Of a stretch of DNA of 64,000 bases, positions 16,494 to 25,356 are shown one piece after another. A model generated the notes under the pieces. The model was not told the DNA's origin, searched no databases, and worked only from the letters and a program-made list of their open reading frames with translations. Source of the stretch: Sphingomonas sp. GTDB lineage: Bacteria; Pseudomonadota; Alphaproteobacteria; Sphingomonadales; Sphingomonadaceae. How positions within the stretch are numbered: the first letter of the stretch is position 1; each line of letters starts with the position of its first letter. A program made the translations under genes and the position numbers. The stretch lies in NCBI RefSeq assembly GCF_019746665.1, contig NZ_JAIERS010000006.1:62001-126000 (forward strand), written 5' to 3'.

Positions 16494-18686
16494 CTAAAAG
16501 CCGTAACGCAGCGTCACCCGCACGTCGCGCCCAGGGAGCGGGGCGAAATCCTTGATGAAACTGGCATGGCGCCGCGCGTCGGCATCAAGCAGATTGGTCG
16601 CGTTGACCAGAATGCTCGTGCGGCTCGTGCCGAACGGCCGGAACTCGAACGAGGCGTTTAGCACAGTGTAATCCGCGGTGCGCGTCTCGAACGCGGCGAG
16701 GCGGTTTTGCGGGAAGACATGCTCCACCTCGATCCGCCCGGTCGCGCGCTCACCTTGCGCTTCGGCACCCAGCAGGAAACGGCCCGCCGGGATGCGTGGC
16801 ACCGGCCCAACCCGGTCGACATTAGCGCGCACATAATCGCCGAGCGCGTCGAGATTGATGTCGAAGCCCTTCACCCGCGCCACCCGCAGTGAGCCCTGCG
16901 CCTCGAACCCATAGAAGCGCGCCCGGCGCTGGAATTGCTGGAAGCAAGGCAGCTCGACATCGCGCCCGCTGGGCGCCGCGGCGGCCTCGCACAGCGCCTG
17001 ATCGACCTGATTCTCGTAGATGAAATTGTCGAACCAGTTGTAATAGGCCGACGCGTCGAAGCTGTAGCCGTCGCCATGCGCGTGCAGCGTCGCCTCCAAC
17101 GCCCAGCTCTTTTCAAGGCCGAAATTGGGGTTGCCGAGCTCGAACGCCTGCGTGCCCTTGTGCGGCCCGCGCGCGAACAGCTCCTCGGCGGCGGGCGCGC
17201 GCTCGGTGCGCGATCCGTTGAGCCCAATCCGCACCTGGTCGTTCAACGCGTAGGAGGCGCCGAGCGAGGCCGAAACCGCCCCGAAGGCGCGATTGCCCGC
17301 TGGGAAGCGTTCGTCGCCCGCGATCACCCGGCTTGCGACATTGGACCATTCGTAGCGCGCGCCGCCCTCCACCTTCCAGCGGCCGAGATCGAGCTGCTGC
17401 TGCGTGAAAATGCCGACCTGCGAGCTGTTGTTGCGCGGCAGAAATGCCTCTTCGCCCTCAACATCGAAATCGCGGTTGAAATATTGCACGCCAGAGGCGC
17501 CGCTCCATGCGCCGCGCTTCGCCTGCACCGCCTCGAACCGGCCTTCGAACCCGGCGCTACGGAAAGCGGTACCGATCGCACCCTCGGGCTCCAGTTCGAA
17601 ATGGCGATAGCGGGCATAGCCGGCACGGAAGCGCAGTTGCTCGATGACAGGACCCTTCACGTCGATCTCGGCACGGAGGTCGACACGGTTCTGGACGATG
17701 TCGAGCAGCGGCCCTTCCTGCTCCTGGCCCGGCAGCGTCGCGTAGCGTAGCGGCAGGCCATAGCGGCTGGCATAATGGCTGTAGGCGATGCCAATCATGC
17801 CACTATCGGTGATGATCGAGGCGCCGCCGCCCGCCGTCCAGGTCTGGCTCGCGGTATTGGGCAGCGTCCCGCGGATCGCGGCGTTGGCGGCGAAGTCGAT
17901 CGGATCGGCGCCCGGGGGCTGTGGCAAGCGCGCACTCGCCAGCGCTTCGGCACGGCGCTGCGGGGTAAGCGCGAAGCCGCCGATGCGGATGTCGTCGCTC
18001 GCCAGATAGCTGGCATTGGCGGTAAGGACCAATTGGCTCGCCGCCTTGACGTCGATCCGACCCGAGACCGAGCGCTCGGTCGCCGCCGAGCCATAGCCCG
18101 CGATCAGATCGGCGCTGACGCCGTTCTCGGGGATCCGGCGCGGGATGCGCGTATCGATCACATTGACCACGCCGCCCGCCGCCGACGAGCCATAGAGCAA
18201 TGCCGCCGGCCCACGCAGCACCTCGATCCGCTCGGCGATCAGCGGATTGATGACAACCGCGTGATCGACCGAGGTGTTCGACACGTCGAACGCGCCGATG
18301 CCGTCGGTCAATACCCGGATACGCTCGCCCTGCAGGCCGCGCAGGATCGGCCGCGAGGCGTTGGGGCCGAACGAGGTCGCCGACACGCCGGGCTGGCGGG
18401 CGAGCGTCTCGCCGATCGTCGCGCGCGTCGCCCGGTTGAGCTCGCTTCCCGTGAGGACGGTGGTGCCCGAGAGCACGTCGCGCTCGGAACGTTCGACGAG
18501 CGCGGAAACGATCACTTCCTTGCCCTGTTCGGCGGTGCGGGGCTGCGCGTTTCCGGCGGCACTGGTTCCTTCCGCCGAGGTGTCCGCGAGTTCCTGCGCC
18601 GCAACCGGCGCGGCAAATACGGCGAGCGCGACGCCCGCAAGCAACGACAATTTCACGTAAAAACCCTTTTGCATCCCTCGATTCAC
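16494..18686 (-). CDS. TonB-dependent receptor, ZnuD-like
   Basis: A 730-residue outer-membrane receptor with a signal peptide (to about VAAQE), a plug domain (GTTVLTGSELNRATRATIGETLARQPGV, then IEVLRGPAALLYGSSAAGGVVNVID) and a 22-strand barrel ending in RYGF. The C-terminal block with RRHASFIKDFAPLPGRDVRV and the PCFQQFQRRARFYGFEA segment recall the zinc-piracy receptor family (ZnuD and relatives). Two starts are possible: GTG at 18686 and ATG at 18674. GAGGG sits directly against the ATG with no spacing, so the GTG form is kept. A Fur/Zur-like dyad overlaps its promoter. Zinc is inferred, not shown. Confidence 0.85.
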   Translation of the reverse strand: MNRGMQKGFYVKLSLLAGVALAVFAAPVAAQELADTSAEGTSAAGNAQPRTAEQGKEVIVSALVERSERDVLSGTTVLTGSELNRATRATIGETLARQPGVSATSFGPNASRPILRGLQGERIRVLTDGIGAFDVSNTSVDHAVVINPLIAERIEVLRGPAALLYGSSAAGGVVNVIDTRIPRRIPENGVSADLIAGYGSAATERSVSGRIDVKAASQLVLTANASYLASDDIRIGGFALTPQRRAEALASARLPQPPGADPIDFAANAAIRGTLPNTASQTWTAGGGASIITDSGMIGIAYSHYASRYGLPLRYATLPGQEQEGPLLDIVQNRVDLRAEIDVKGPVIEQLRFRAGYARYRHFELEPEGAIGTAFRSAGFEGRFEAVQAKRGAWSGASGVQYFNRDFDVEGEEAFLPRNNSSQVGIFTQQQLDLGRWKVEGGARYEWSNVASRVIAGDERFPAGNRAFGAVSASLGASYALNDQVRIGLNGSRTERAPAAEELFARGPHKGTQAFELGNPNFGLEKSWALEATLHAHGDGYSFDASAYYNWFDNFIYENQVDQALCEAAAAPSGRDVELPCFQQFQRRARFYGFEAQGSLRVARVKGFDINLDALGDYVRANVDRVGPVPRIPAGRFLLGAEAQGERATGRIEVEHVFPQNRLAAFETRTADYTVLNASFEFRPFGTSRTSILVNATNLLDADARRHASFIKDFAPLPGRDVRVTLRYGF

Positions 18687-18699
18687 GCCCGGCTACACG

Positions 18700-18717
18700 T
18701 GATGGTATAAAGTATCA
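18700..18717 (-). promoter_or_regulatory. Fur/Zur-like dyad over the receptor promoter
   Basis: TGATGGTATAAAGTATCA is an imperfect AT-rich dyad in an otherwise very GC-rich gap. Its outer TGAT/ATCA ends and inner TAT/ATA resemble Fur-superfamily boxes. On the minus strand it overlaps the only -10-like sequence (TATACC) before the receptor start, which is the arrangement expected for metal-dependent repression. Confidence 0.45.
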
Positions 18718-18782
18718 AGAGCATAGACGTCTGGTTGGCGACGGCCATGTGGGCTGGTAGCGCACATGACTGGAGGATTGCC

Positions 18783-19598
18783 ATGCCCATGCGCTCGCTA
18801 CTGTTCGTGCCCGGAGACCGCCCCGATCGCATGGCCAAGGCCGCGACGACCGGTGCCGACGCGCTCATCCTCGATCTGGAGGACGCGGTCACCTTGGAGC
18901 GCAAGCCGCATGCGCGCGAAGCAATCGCGGCCTTCCTCGCCGAGCCGTGCGGCTGCGCGCGACTGGTGCGTGTGAACCCGCTCGATTCAGGGCTATTCGA
19001 GGCCGATCTCGCCGCGATCATGCCGGCGCGCCCGGATGGGTTGGTGCTGCCCAAGGCTGAAGGCGCCGCGTCGGTCGCGCGGCTGCCCGAGGGCGTGCCG
19101 ATCCTGCCGATCGCGACCGAGACACCGGCCGCGATCTTCCAGCTAGGCAGCTATGCGACCGCCGCCGACCGGCTGCTCGGCCTCACCTGGGGCGCGGAGG
19201 ATCTGCCGGCGGCGATCGGCGCGGCGACCTCGCGCGAGGCCGATGGGCGCTTTACCCCGCCATATGAGCTGGCGCGCTCGCTCACGTTGTTCGGCGCCCA
19301 TGCCGCCGGGGTAGCCGCGATCGAAACGGTCTTCCCCGATTTCCGCGATCTCGATGCGCTCGCTGCTTACGCCGCGCGCGGGCGGCGCGACGGCTTTACG
19401 GGCATGATGGCGATCCACCCCGCGCAGGTTCCGGTGATCAATGCCGCTTTCACGCCGAGCGAAGCCGAGCTCGATCACGCACGGCGGGTGGTCGCGGCGT
19501 TCGAGGCGAACCCCGGCGCCGGGGCGCTCGCGCTCGACGGCAAGATGATCGACGCGCCGCATTTGAAGGCCGCGCGGCGGGTGTTGGGGTTGGATTGA
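18783..19598 (+). CDS. HpcH/HpaI-family CoA ester lyase (CitE-like)
   Basis: A 271-residue TIM-barrel protein of the citrate lyase beta/malyl-CoA lyase family. MRSLLFVPGDRPDRM, DALILDLEDAVTLERK (metal and CoA site), VRVNPLDSG and FTGMMAIHPAQV are family signatures. No citD or citF subunits are adjacent, so it is probably a stand-alone CitE-like lyase or thioesterase of the malyl-CoA, (S)-citramalyl-CoA or related type. The ATG at 18783 follows TGGAGGATT. It diverges from the TonB receptor. Confidence 0.86.
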   Translation: MPMRSLLFVPGDRPDRMAKAATTGADALILDLEDAVTLERKPHAREAIAAFLAEPCGCARLVRVNPLDSGLFEADLAAIMPARPDGLVLPKAEGAASVARLPEGVPILPIATETPAAIFQLGSYATAADRLLGLTWGAEDLPAAIGAATSREADGRFTPPYELARSLTLFGAHAAGVAAIETVFPDFRDLDALAAYAARGRRDGFTGMMAIHPAQVPVINAAFTPSEAELDHARRVVAAFEANPGAGALALDGKMIDAPHLKAARRVLGLD

Positions 19599-19611
19599 GA
19601 AGAAGAAGAAC

Positions 19612-19711
19612 CCCCACCCAACCCTCTCCCGTAAACGGGAGAGGGCTATGATTTCCTCGCCATCGTTACGGAAAGCCCTCTCTCGCATGCGGGAGAGCAT
19701 TGGGTGAGGGG
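19612..19711. repeat. BIME/REP-like paired palindromes
   Basis: Two inverted copies of a 36-38-base unit flank a 26-base spacer: left 19612-19647, right 19674-19711. Each unit is itself a hairpin (for example CTCTCCCGT-aa-ACGGGAGAG), and the right unit is nearly the reverse complement of the left. The element lies between the convergent ends of the CitE-like gene and the HNH nuclease gene and could act as a bidirectional terminator or a REP-type mobile palindrome. Confidence 0.7.
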
Positions 19712-19725
19712 CTTTCTATCTCTCC

Positions 19726-20292
19726 TCAAGCCTCCAGCTCGACGTCCCAATAAAGCCAGTCGTGCCACGTCTCGTGCAGGTAATTTGGCGGGAAACGCCG
19801 GCCATGTTCCTGCAGCTGCCAGCTCGTCGGGCGGAAGGGCGGGTGGATCAGTGGCATATGCGCCTGCTTCGGCGTCCGTCCGCCCTTCTTCAGATTGCAC
19901 GGCGCGCAGGCAGTGACGACGTTTTCCCACGTCGTCCGCCCCTGCTGCGCGCGCGGAATCACATGGTCGAAGGTCAAGTCGCGGCCCGATCCGCAATATT
20001 GACATTCGAACCGATCGCGCAGGAACAGGTTGAACCGCGTGAAGGCCGGAAACTGCGAGGGTTTGACGAATTGCTTGAGGGCGATCACCGAGGGCAGCTT
20101 CAGCCGGTGATTGGGGCTCCGCACCTCCCGCTCGTAATAGGCGACGATATCGACCCGATCGAGGAAAACCGCCTTGATCGCCGTCTGCCACGGCCACACG
20201 CTCAAAGGGTAGTAGCTGAGCGGGGTGTAATCCGCGTTCAGCACCAGCGCCGGGCAACTGTCCGGATGCCGGATCAGATCGGGATGGTACAT
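19726..20292 (-). CDS. HNH endonuclease
   Basis: A 188-residue single-domain nuclease. CQYCG (zinc pair), DLTFDHVIPRAQQGRTTWENVVTACAPCNLKKGGRTP holds the HNH core with DH, N and the second zinc pair C-x-x-C. The N-terminal YTPLSYYPLSVWPWQTAIKAVFLDRV is a widespread conserved block of this chromosomal HNH family. It has no obvious restriction or phage context, so a house-keeping DNA repair or processing role is possible but unknown. The start was taken at MYHPDLI. Confidence 0.9.
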   Translation of the reverse strand: MYHPDLIRHPDSCPALVLNADYTPLSYYPLSVWPWQTAIKAVFLDRVDIVAYYEREVRSPNHRLKLPSVIALKQFVKPSQFPAFTRFNLFLRDRFECQYCGSGRDLTFDHVIPRAQQGRTTWENVVTACAPCNLKKGGRTPKQAHMPLIHPPFRPTSWQLQEHGRRFPPNYLHETWHDWLYWDVELEA

Positions 20293-20449
20293 ACTTCTTC
20301 CCTTTCGCCGACGCCTTTCGCCGAAGAGGATGACGTCATCATGACATTGCCAGCGACTCGCGGTCAATGGCCGGTTTCGTCGTTTTGCCGACACCGCTCG
20401 CGGCGTTGCGCGGACAACGCCTGAAGTCGCGAAATAGGAACCGTCGCGC

Positions 20450-21319
20450 TTGCTGACCACCCGCTTCGCCCCCAGCCCCACCGGTGCGCTGCATCTCGGC
20501 CACGCTTTCTCGGCACTGTGGGCGCATGACGTCGCGCGCGCGGCGGGTGGCCGCTTCCTGCTGCGGATCGAGGATATCGACGGCATCCGTAGCCGGCCCG
20601 AGCATGTCACCGCCATTCTCGCTGATCTCGCATGGCTGGGGCTGCGCTGGGACGCGGTGATCCATCAGTCGCAACGGCTCGACGCTTACGCCGACGCGCT
20701 CGATCATCTTCGCGCGCGCGGCCTGGTCTACCCCTGCTTCTGCACGCGCGCCGATATCGCCCGCGAGATCGCGGCCAGCGTGGCCGCGCCGCACGGCAGC
20801 GCCGGGCCAATCTATCCTGGCACCTGCCGCCGGCTGAGCCCCAGCGTCCGCGTCGGGCGTCTGGCCGAACCGCACGCCTGGCGGCTCGACATGGCGGCGG
20901 CGATCGCGGTGACAGGGCCGCTCGCATGGCACGACGATCTCGCCGGCCCGGTCGCGAGCAATTCCGTGGCCCAGGGCGATGTGGTGCTCGCGCGCAAGGA
21001 TGCACCGGCGAGCTATCATCTCGCCGCGACGATCGATGATGCGGCGCAGGGAGTGACGCACGTCATTCGCGGTGCGGATTTGTTCGCGGCGACGCATGTC
21101 CACCGTCTGCTCCAGGCGCTGCTCGGCCTGCCGACCCCCGCATATTGCCACCATCCGCTGCTCCTTGGCCCCGACGGCCGCCGCCTCGCGAAGCGCGACG
21201 GCGCGCCAAGCCTTGCCAAGCGGCGGCTACGCGATGGTGATGGCCGTGCGCTCGCCGACGCGCTGCGCGCGCAAATAACGCTGGCAAAGTCCGGCGAACC
21301 GCCTATCTTGCCCGCATGA
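20450..21319 (+). CDS. gluQRS: Glutamyl-Q tRNA(Asp) synthetase
   Basis: A 289-residue truncated glutamyl-tRNA synthetase that attaches glutamate to the queuosine base of tRNA-Asp. RFAPSPTGALHLGH (HIGH motif) begins at about residue 5; LLRIEDID follows; CFCTR and the YPGTCR segment are the zinc ligands; LAKRDG is the KMSKS equivalent. It lacks the anticodon-binding half of GlnRS/GluRS. The start appears to be TTG, with TAGGAA about nine bases upstream, giving an N-terminus right at the HIGH motif. The stop overlaps the HIG1 gene start (ATGA). Confidence 0.92.
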   Translation: MLTTRFAPSPTGALHLGHAFSALWAHDVARAAGGRFLLRIEDIDGIRSRPEHVTAILADLAWLGLRWDAVIHQSQRLDAYADALDHLRARGLVYPCFCTRADIAREIAASVAAPHGSAGPIYPGTCRRLSPSVRVGRLAEPHAWRLDMAAAIAVTGPLAWHDDLAGPVASNSVAQGDVVLARKDAPASYHLAATIDDAAQGVTHVIRGADLFAATHVHRLLQALLGLPTPAYCHHPLLLGPDGRRLAKRDGAPSLAKRRLRDGDGRALADALRAQITLAKSGEPPILPA

Positions 21320-21546
21320 TCGTGTTCCTTTGGCTGTTGCTGATCGCGGCGATGATCGCCACCCTCGCGATGCTGGTCCGCGGCATCGTGACCTTCCTGC
21401 AAACCACCAAGGCCGATCTGGAAGGCAGCGGTCCGAGCGTTTCGGCGATGAAGTCGAACCGGATGATGCAGGGCCGTATCTTCTTCCAGGCGGTCGCGAT
21501 TCTGATCGCGACGGTGCTGCTGCTGTTCTTCGGCAAGGGCAGCTGA
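21316..21546 (+). CDS. HIG1-domain / twin-transmembrane small membrane protein
   Basis: A 76-residue protein with two membrane helices (about 3-27 and 53-73) joined by a polar loop that contains NRMMQGRIFFQ. That loop matches the HIG_1_N (hypoxia-induced protein) pattern, in which NxMMxxRVxxQ precedes the second helix. Eukaryotic and bacterial relatives associate with cytochrome oxidase supercomplexes. Its start overlaps the gluQRS stop and its stop lies four bases before the next gene, so the three are probably one transcript. Confidence 0.78.
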   Translation: MIVFLWLLLIAAMIATLAMLVRGIVTFLQTTKADLEGSGPSVSAMKSNRMMQGRIFFQAVAILIATVLLLFFGKGS

Positions 21547-21550
21547 CCCC

Positions 21551-22120
21551 CTGGTCAAGCTCAACAAAATCTACACGCGTACCGGCGACGACGGGACGAC
21601 GGGGCTTGTCGATGGCAGCCGCGCCGCCAAGGATTCGCCCCGGCTGCACGCGATCGGCGAGGTCGACGAACTGAATGCGGCGATCGGTGTCGCGGTTGTC
21701 GCGCTCGGTGAGGGCGAGATCGCGGCGACGCTGCGACGGGTCCAAAACGACCTGTTCGACCTTGGCGCCGATCTGGCGACACCCGGTGACGATTTCGCCC
21801 CGGGACCGATGGTACTGCGCATGATCGCGGCGCAGGTCGCTTGGCTCGAAGCCGCGATCGACGCGCTCAATGAGGCGCTGCCGCCGCTCACCAGCTTTAT
21901 CCTCCCCGGTGGTAGCCCTGGCGCCGCCGCGCTGCATGTGGCACGCACGATCGCGCGCCGCGCGGAGCGCGCCGCGGTGACGACCGCACGCGCGGAACCG
22001 CTGAACCCTGAAGCGCTGATTTATCTGAACCGATTGTCCGATTATTTGTTCGTCGCGGCACGCACCGCCAATGCGGGCGCCGATCCTTTGTGGGTGCCCG
22101 GGGGCTCCCGCCAGCCTTAA
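21551..22120 (+). CDS. Cob(I)alamin adenosyltransferase, PduO type
   Basis: The product of about 189 residues transfers the adenosyl group of ATP to cob(I)alamin. [19 protein letters not shown], the ATP-binding motif at the N-terminus, and [11 protein letters not shown] are intact, as is the C-terminal RRAERAAV...[13 protein letters not shown]. The frame has no ATG, GTG or TTG ahead of this essential motif. The only fitting first codon is CTG at 21551, giving the normal family start MVKLNKIY, four bases after the HIG1 stop. A start at 21809 would delete the active site. The gene is probably cotranslated with HIG1. Confidence 0.88.
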   Translation: MVKLNKIYTRTGDDGTTGLVDGSRAAKDSPRLHAIGEVDELNAAIGVAVVALGEGEIAATLRRVQNDLFDLGADLATPGDDFAPGPMVLRMIAAQVAWLEAAIDALNEALPPLTSFILPGGSPGAAALHVARTIARRAERAAVTTARAEPLNPEALIYLNRLSDYLFVAARTANAGADPLWVPGGSRQP

Positions 22121-22170
22121 GGTTCGGAATCTGCAAGCCAGACCCTGGCTGCGGCGGCAAGAAGGGAGCG

Positions 22171-23430
22171 ATGCCGATGATCGCCACCAGCACCAAAATC
22201 GCTACCGATCCGCTGCTTGCGCGCTTCACCCGCGTCCGCGCGCTCACCGAGGCGCTCGCGGCCGGTCTGTCGGACGCCGACGCAACCGTCCAGTCGATGG
22301 ACGATGCTTCGCCCGCGAAATGGCATCTGGCGCACACCACATGGTTCTTCGAAACCTTCGTACTGCGCGATCATGTATCCGGCTATACATTGTTCGACGC
22401 GCGCTTCCCCTTCCTGTTCAACAGCTATTACGAGGCGGAAGGCGCGCGCCATGCCCGCCCGCGACGCGGGATGCTCACCCGCCCGACGCTTGCCGAGGTA
22501 CTCGCCTATCGGGCGGCGGTGACCAAGACTGTGCTTGCGGCGCTACCCGAGCTGCCGCCCGAGATCGCCGCGCTGGTCGAGCTTGGCTGCCATCATGAAG
22601 AGCAGCATCAGGAACTGCTGCTGACCGATATCTTGCACCTATTCGCACAGAACCCGCTCGAACCCGCGCTTTTCCCTGGCGATCCCAAGGTGCCCGTGGC
22701 GATGCCGGGTCCGATCGGCTGGATCGAGCGACCCGGCGGCATGGCCGAGATCGGGCATGACGGTCAGGGCTTCGCGTTTGACGCCGAAGGGCCGCGCCAC
22801 ACCGTGCTGTTGCACCCCTATGCGATCGCCGACCGAACGATCACCAATGGGGAATGGGCGGCGTTCATCGCGGATGGCGGCTATGCCGATCCGCGCCACT
22901 GGCTCGCCGACGGCTGGGCTTGGGTGCAGGCGGAAGCCATCGTCGCGCCGCTTTACTGGCGCCAGGACGATGGGGTCTGGACTCGCTTCGGGCTCGATGG
23001 TCGCCGCCCGATCGACCCAGCTGCGCCGGTCACTCACATCAGCCTCTATGAGGCGGACGCCTATGCCAGCTGGGCCGGCGCACGCTTGCCAACCGAGGCC
23101 GAATGGGAGGCGGCGGCCGAACAGCATCCTGACAGTGGCAACCAGCTCGACCGTGCCGAGGCGGTCGAGCCGCGCCCGGGGCGCCCGGCATGGTACGGCG
23201 ATGCCTGGGAGTGGACCGGGTCGGCGTTTCGCCCCTATCCGGGCTTCCGCGCGGCGCCCGGGGCGGTCGGGGAGTATAACGGCAAGTTCATGAGCTGCCA
23301 GTTCGTGCTGCGGGGCGGCTCCTGCGCCACCCCGCGCGGGCATCTGCGCCGCAGCTACCGCAATTTCTTCTATCCCCATCAACGCTGGCAATTCACCGGC
23401 TTGCGTCTAGCGCGCGACTTGAACGTTTGA
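22171..23430 (+). CDS. egtB: Ergothioneine biosynthesis sulfoxide synthase
   Basis: A 419-residue non-haem iron enzyme that joins hercynine to cysteine or gamma-glutamylcysteine with oxygen. The N-terminal DinB-like domain has the iron-binding [10 protein letters not shown] and [14 protein letters not shown] segments; the C-terminal formylglycine-generating-type domain ends in [35 protein letters not shown]. The start at 22171 follows AAGGGAG. The histidine methyltransferase egtD is the next gene, 22 bases on, so the two form the core of the pathway. No egtE-like C-S lyase is present here. Confidence 0.93.
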   Translation: MPMIATSTKIATDPLLARFTRVRALTEALAAGLSDADATVQSMDDASPAKWHLAHTTWFFETFVLRDHVSGYTLFDARFPFLFNSYYEAEGARHARPRRGMLTRPTLAEVLAYRAAVTKTVLAALPELPPEIAALVELGCHHEEQHQELLLTDILHLFAQNPLEPALFPGDPKVPVAMPGPIGWIERPGGMAEIGHDGQGFAFDAEGPRHTVLLHPYAIADRTITNGEWAAFIADGGYADPRHWLADGWAWVQAEAIVAPLYWRQDDGVWTRFGLDGRRPIDPAAPVTHISLYEADAYASWAGARLPTEAEWEAAAEQHPDSGNQLDRAEAVEPRPGRPAWYGDAWEWTGSAFRPYPGFRAAPGAVGEYNGKFMSCQFVLRGGSCATPRGHLRRSYRNFFYPHQRWQFTGLRLARDLNV

Positions 23431-23452
23431 AGCGCGCTTCCAGGAGATCGTC

Positions 23453-24430
23453 ATGCTGAAGCTCGAAATCGAAGACGGCCAGGCCTCGCTGGCCGATCCG
23501 CAGTTCCGCGCCGACGTGCTCAACGGCTTCACCGACCGCCCGCGCGCGATCCCAGCGCGCTGGTTCTACGATCGTCGGGGATCAGAACTGTTCGAGGCGA
23601 TCACGGAGCTGCCCGAATATTACCCCACCAGGACCGAAACCGCGATCCTGCGGGCGGAGGGCGGCGCGATTGCGGCGGCGGTGGGTCACGGCCGGGCCGT
23701 GGTCGAGTTCGGTTCGGGCTCGTCGACCAAAACGCCGCTGCTGCTCCGCGCGGTCGCACCCTCGGCCTATGTGCCGATCGACATTTCGGGTGATTTCCTG
23801 CGCGAAAGCGCCGCTAACCTCGCAGCGCGTTTTCCTGGACTGCCGGTGCTCCCCATCGAGGGGGACTTCCTAAAGCCGATCGCGCTGCCCGCCGGGGTGA
23901 GCGCACTGCCCAAGCTGGGCTTCTTCCCCGGCTCGACGATCGGCAATATGGCGCCCGCCGCCTCGGTCGACCTGCTGCGCGCGATGCGCGCCTCGCTCGG
24001 GCAAAGCGCGATGCTGCTGATCGGGATGGACCGGGTGAAATCGCCCGAAATCCTGGTCCCCGCCTATGACGACGCGCAAGGCATCACCGCCGCGTTCAAC
24101 CTGAACCTGATCGAACGGATCAACCGTGAACTCGCCGGCACGCTCCCCATCGACGCCTTCGCGCATGAAGCCCGCTGGAACGACGCGCGCGCTCGGATCG
24201 AGATGCATTTAGTCGCGCGGCGCGACATTTGCTTCGAGATTGAAGGGCGCCCGTTCGAAATGGCCGCCGGCGAGACCATCCATACCGAGAATAGCCACAA
24301 ATATGGCCCGCGCGATGCCCGGCTGCTGCTGCGCGCCGGCGGCTGGACGCCGATCGCCGAATGGACCGATCCCGACGCGCTGTTCGCGGTGATTTTGGCC
24401 GAGGCACAGGCGCCCCGTCCCGCTCCCTAG
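23453..24430 (+). CDS. egtD: L-histidine N(alpha)-methyltransferase
   Basis: A 325-residue SAM-dependent enzyme that trimethylates histidine to hercynine, the first step of ergothioneine synthesis. RWFYDRRGSELFEAITELPEYYPTRTE, VVEFGSGSSTKT (SAM site) and FPGSTIGN are EgtD signatures, and the C-terminal ETIHTENSHKY belongs to the histidine-binding domain. Length is typical. AGGAGATC precedes the ATG. It lies directly downstream of egtB in the same orientation. Confidence 0.95.
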   Translation: MLKLEIEDGQASLADPQFRADVLNGFTDRPRAIPARWFYDRRGSELFEAITELPEYYPTRTETAILRAEGGAIAAAVGHGRAVVEFGSGSSTKTPLLLRAVAPSAYVPIDISGDFLRESAANLAARFPGLPVLPIEGDFLKPIALPAGVSALPKLGFFPGSTIGNMAPAASVDLLRAMRASLGQSAMLLIGMDRVKSPEILVPAYDDAQGITAAFNLNLIERINRELAGTLPIDAFAHEARWNDARARIEMHLVARRDICFEIEGRPFEMAAGETIHTENSHKYGPRDARLLLRAGGWTPIAEWTDPDALFAVILAEAQAPRPAP

Positions 24431-24486
24431 TTCCCTTCCGCGCGGCTTGGCTCTAGACGCGGCGCAAACGAACAAGGAGCTGGGCG

Positions 24487-25356
24487 ATGCAGGTGATTGG
24501 CGTGATCGGCGCGGGGCAGATGGGGGCGGGAATCGCGCAGGTCTCGGCGCAAGCGGGCTATCGCGTGCTGTTGTCGGACGTCGATCAGGCGAGGGCCGAG
24601 GCGGGGCGCGACGGCATCGCCAAAGGGCTGACCAAGCTCGTTGCCAAAGGTAAGATCGAGCAAGCAGCGGTCGACGCGGCGCTCGCACGCATCGAACCCG
24701 TCACCAGCACCGACGCGATGGTCAAATGCGACCTGGTGATCGAGGCGGCCACCGAGCGCGAGGAGATCAAGCGCCGCATCTTCGAAAGCGTTGGCAAGGT
24801 GCTGAGCGGCACCGCCATCCTCGCCTCCAACACCTCCTCCATCCCGATCACGCGGCTGGCGCAGGCGGCGCCCGACGCGGCGCGCTTCATCGGCGTGCAT
24901 TTCTTCAATCCAGTGCCGGTGATGGGGCTGATCGAGCTGATCCGTGGCCTTGCAACCAGTGACGCGACCGTCGCGGCGGTCGAGGCCTATGGCAAGACGC
25001 TCGGCAAGGAGATCGTCCAGGCGAATGACGCGCCGGGCTTCATCGTCAACCGCGTGCTGATGCCGATGCTCAACGAAGCGTGCTTTGCGCTCGGCGAGGG
25101 CGTGGCGAGCATCCGCGACATCGACGCCGCCTGCCGGCTGGGGCTCAACCATCCGATGGGGCCGCTGACGCTCGCCGATTTCATCGGGCTCGACACCTGT
25201 TTGGAGATCACCCGCGTCCTGTTCACCGGCACCGGCGATCCCAAATTCCGCCCGGCGCCGCTGCTGGTGAAATATGTCGAGGCGGGCTGGCTGGGCCGCA
25301 AGACGGGGCGCGGCTTCTATGATTATTCGGGCGCCGAGCCGGTGCCGACGCGATGA
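24487..25356 (+). CDS. hbd: 3-hydroxybutyryl-CoA dehydrogenase
   Basis: A 289-residue NAD(P)-dependent enzyme for (S)-3-hydroxyacyl-CoA oxidation. The Rossmann motif [11 protein letters not shown] is at 8-18; HFFNPVPVM gives catalytic H138; [24 protein letters not shown] and [18 protein letters not shown] are family signatures. It is a stand-alone enzyme, unlike FadB fusions, and could serve butyrate, PHB or phenylacetate catabolism. The stop overlaps the following gene by four bases. Confidence 0.94.
   Translation: MQVIGVIGAGQMGAGIAQVSAQAGYRVLLSDVDQARAEAGRDGIAKGLTKLVAKGKIEQAAVDAALARIEPVTSTDAMVKCDLVIEAATEREEIKRRIFESVGKVLSGTAILASNTSSIPITRLAQAAPDAARFIGVHFFNPVPVMGLIELIRGLATSDATVAAVEAYGKTLGKEIVQANDAPGFIVNRVLMPMLNEACFALGEGVASIRDIDAACRLGLNHPMGPLTLADFIGLDTCLEITRVLFTGTGDPKFRPAPLLVKYVEAGWLGRKTGRGFYDYSGAEPVPTR

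Noticed and set aside
19726..20292. HNH nuclease as evidence of a restriction or phage element
   Set aside because: It is a short house-keeping HNH family with chromosomal neighbours on both sides; no methyltransferase, integrase or phage gene is nearby.
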